A stretch of DNA of 5,849 nt from UBA5109 sp965662565. GTDB lineage: Bacteria; Pseudomonadota; Gammaproteobacteria; Pseudomonadales; Pseudohongiellaceae. The notes beneath the pieces were generated by a model, which saw only the letters and a list, made by a program, of their open reading frames with translations, had not been told where the DNA came from and did not search any database. Position numbers and translations under genes: made by a program. The stretch spans positions 1 through 5,849 of the forward strand of contig CBFIHS010000069.1 in NCBI GenBank assembly GCA_965662565.1, given 5' to 3'. Shown piece by piece: positions 4,463 through 5,849 of the stretch; within the stretch, counting starts at the first letter, position 1, and each line of letters begins with the position of its first letter.

Positions 4463-5849
4463 TCTTTCTTGTAATCTACCCAGTAATCATTAACTAGGGC
4501 TTTCATCTCTTTTCTCATCAACATGATGCCTAGAAGATTAGGTAGAGTCATTAACACCACCGCGACCGCTGCAAAATTCCAAACAATAGTGGTGTCAGTA
4601 AAAGAAGCTAGAAAGAAGGCAATACAATAAACAATTCTAAAAGGCAGCACACCCTTGAAACCAAATAAATAAATAATGGCTCTATCGCCATAGTACGACC
4701 ATGCGATTGCCGTTGAAAACGCAAACAACACTAGACAAATAGTCACAATATATTGCCCAGAAGTACCGAACAAACCAAGCCCGAAAGCCGTAGTCGTCAG
4801 TGCAGCGGAATGAATCAAAGATTTTCCCTCAAGGGTAACTTCAGGATCAAGAATCTGTCCATCCACTATTTCAAGCTCACCAGAAAACAATTCGTCAGAC
4901 TTAAAGAACTCGACTTCTTCCGCAAAAGAGCGCGCGTGAATTATCGTGTATTCATTGCCAACTGACTGCCCGTTTTCGATAGACATTAAACCAGAGTATA
5001 AAGACACAGCACTGCTATTAGCTCCTAATAAATAACTTGATATAAGCTCTTTATCCTCAACGTTTTGCTCACTGTAAAACCCATCGACTATCAATAAATC
5101 TGAAGACTGGAATTGATTATCATACTTCTGTGACCATGCCCCAGAAGACAATATTACTAGCCCAGTGATTGTGCAGATTATCAAGGTATCAATGAATGGC
5201 TCCAACAAGGACACCATACCTTCAGAAACATGCTCATCCGCTTTAGCAGAAGCATGCGCGATTGCCGCAGAGCCCTGCCCTGCCTCGTTAGAAAACAAGC
5301 CTCTTCCTACACCTCGACTAAAGGCAAAGGCAAAAGTCGCTCCTAAAAAACCACCAGTGGCAGCCGAACCAGAAAAAGCATTACTAAAAACACTTATAAA
5401 AGAAGGGATAATATTGTCATAGTTCACAAGAATAACCGCAGCTGCACCAATCAAGTAAATCATTGCCATGGTAGGCACAACAGCTGCTGCAAAATTGGCG
5501 ATGCGCTTAATGCCTCCGACAATTACTAAACCAAGACAAACTGTTAGAACTGCCCCTGTTATAATTGGCGCAATACCNNNNNNNNNNNNNNNNNNNNNNG
5601 GCATCAACACTACTCGATATATTATTTATCTGTGGGAGATTACCGGTACCAAAAGAACAAATGACTGTAGCAACAGCAAAAAACATAGCAAGCCAATGCA
5701 TCTTTAGACCGTGCTCCATATAATACATGGGCCCACCCGACATAGTGCCATTGGCAGCTTTTTGTCGATACTTATGAGATAAGCTGACCTCAACCATTTT
5801 AGTGGCCATCCCAAGAAATGCAGTCATCCACATCCAAAAAAGAGCCGCT
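4459..5849 (-). CDS. AGCS-family alanine/glycine:cation symporter, 5' end outside window and interrupted by an N gap
   Basis: This inner-membrane symporter (AGCS/DagA family, LeuT-like fold) imports alanine or glycine with Na+ or H+. The upstream part (5600-5848) reads LFWMWMTAFLGMATK, SGGPMYY and FGTGN. The downstream part (4459-5577) carries the family hallmark RGLFSNEAGQGSAAIAHA, then FIDTLIICT, VLFAFSTAIAWSYYG and PNLLGIMLM. At least eight hydrophobic membrane segments are seen. About 80-90 N-terminal residues are expected beyond 5849. The 22-N gap puts the two parts in different frames, but both sides match the family right up to the Ns, so this looks like a gap-size artefact and not a pseudogene. 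Oddity: about 100 acidic residues (bases 4828-5130) sit between SSGAW and KSLIHSAALTT, where ordinary members have a short loop. It ends in KKD and TAA, convergent with bamD. The specific substrate cannot be read from the sequence. Confidence 0.93.
4828..5130 (-). other. Acidic insertion of about 100 residues in the AGCS symporter, probably periplasmic
   Basis: The segment lies between the membrane segment ending LVILSSGAW and the one starting SAALTTTAF. It is polar and acid-rich (for example SEQNVEDKE, EEVEFFKSDE, GELEIVDG) with no hydrophobic span. Three membrane segments follow before the Lys-rich C-terminus; if that end is cytoplasmic by the positive-inside rule, the insertion faces the periplasm. 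I cannot assign a domain. Confidence 0.65.
5578..5599. other. Assembly gap (22 Ns)
   Basis: Unresolved bases inside the AGCS gene, between the codon for the Ala of SSVDA and the Gly of GIAPIITG. Family alignment suggests only a handful of residues are missing here. 22 is not a multiple of three, so the length is probably an estimate. Confidence 0.97.

Noticed and set aside
5165..5422. Plus-strand open frame of 85 codons opposite the symporter gene
   Set aside because: It is the antisense of the strongly conserved AGCS hallmark region, with no Shine-Dalgarno and a low-complexity Ala/Lys/Pro product typical of a shadow frame.
1..5849. Mobile element, CRISPR, tRNA/rRNA, toxin-antitoxin or phage-defence system
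   Set aside because: All the sequence except two short gaps is accounted for by five housekeeping or transport genes; no terminal repeats, spacer arrays or unexplained ORFs were seen.

Overview
The window is a slice of an ordinary bacterial chromosome and carries housekeeping genes. Sequence features (a BamD-type outer-membrane assembly lipoprotein, RluD, ClpB whose residue numbering matches E. coli ClpB through the first ATPase domain, and a cation-coupled alanine/glycine symporter) point to a gammaproteobacterium. The DNA leans towards AT by eye, and a long-form AGCS symporter would suit a marine or other aquatic lineage, but I cannot name the genus. A run of 22 Ns inside one gene shows this is draft or metagenome-derived assembly.

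Layout. On the minus strand, read right to left from the centre, are rluD (2247-3203), pgeF/yfiH (1583-2257, overlapping rluD by 11 bases) and clpB (1-1484, C-terminal part outside the window). clpB is separated from pgeF by 98 bases that contain a very good sigma-32 (heat-shock) promoter. Divergently on the plus strand, after a 242-base regulatory gap, lies bamD (3446-4462). bamD runs tail to tail into a minus-strand AGCS-family sodium/proton:amino-acid symporter (4459 to beyond 5849). The two stop codons share one TTAA palindrome.

The block bamD / rluD-pgeF-clpB is the arrangement I know from E. coli (bamD divergent from rluD-yfiH-clpB), so this is inherited core synteny and not an accessory island. 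The genes touch different parts of cell upkeep: outer-membrane protein assembly (BamD), 23S rRNA pseudouridylation (RluD), peptidoglycan precursor quality control (PgeF) and disaggregation of heat-damaged proteins (ClpB). The symporter has no evident functional link and sits where E. coli has raiA.

I found no mobile element, CRISPR array, RNA gene, toxin-antitoxin pair or defence system, and no convincing new system. What deserves a second look is variation inside known families: a PgeF that lacks about 29 residues of its N-terminal region, a BamD with a roughly 90-residue C-terminal extension holding a duplicated FGL-G motif, an AGCS symporter with a roughly 100-residue acidic loop, and a clpB in which the Shine-Dalgarno for the internal start is present but the start codon is GTA.
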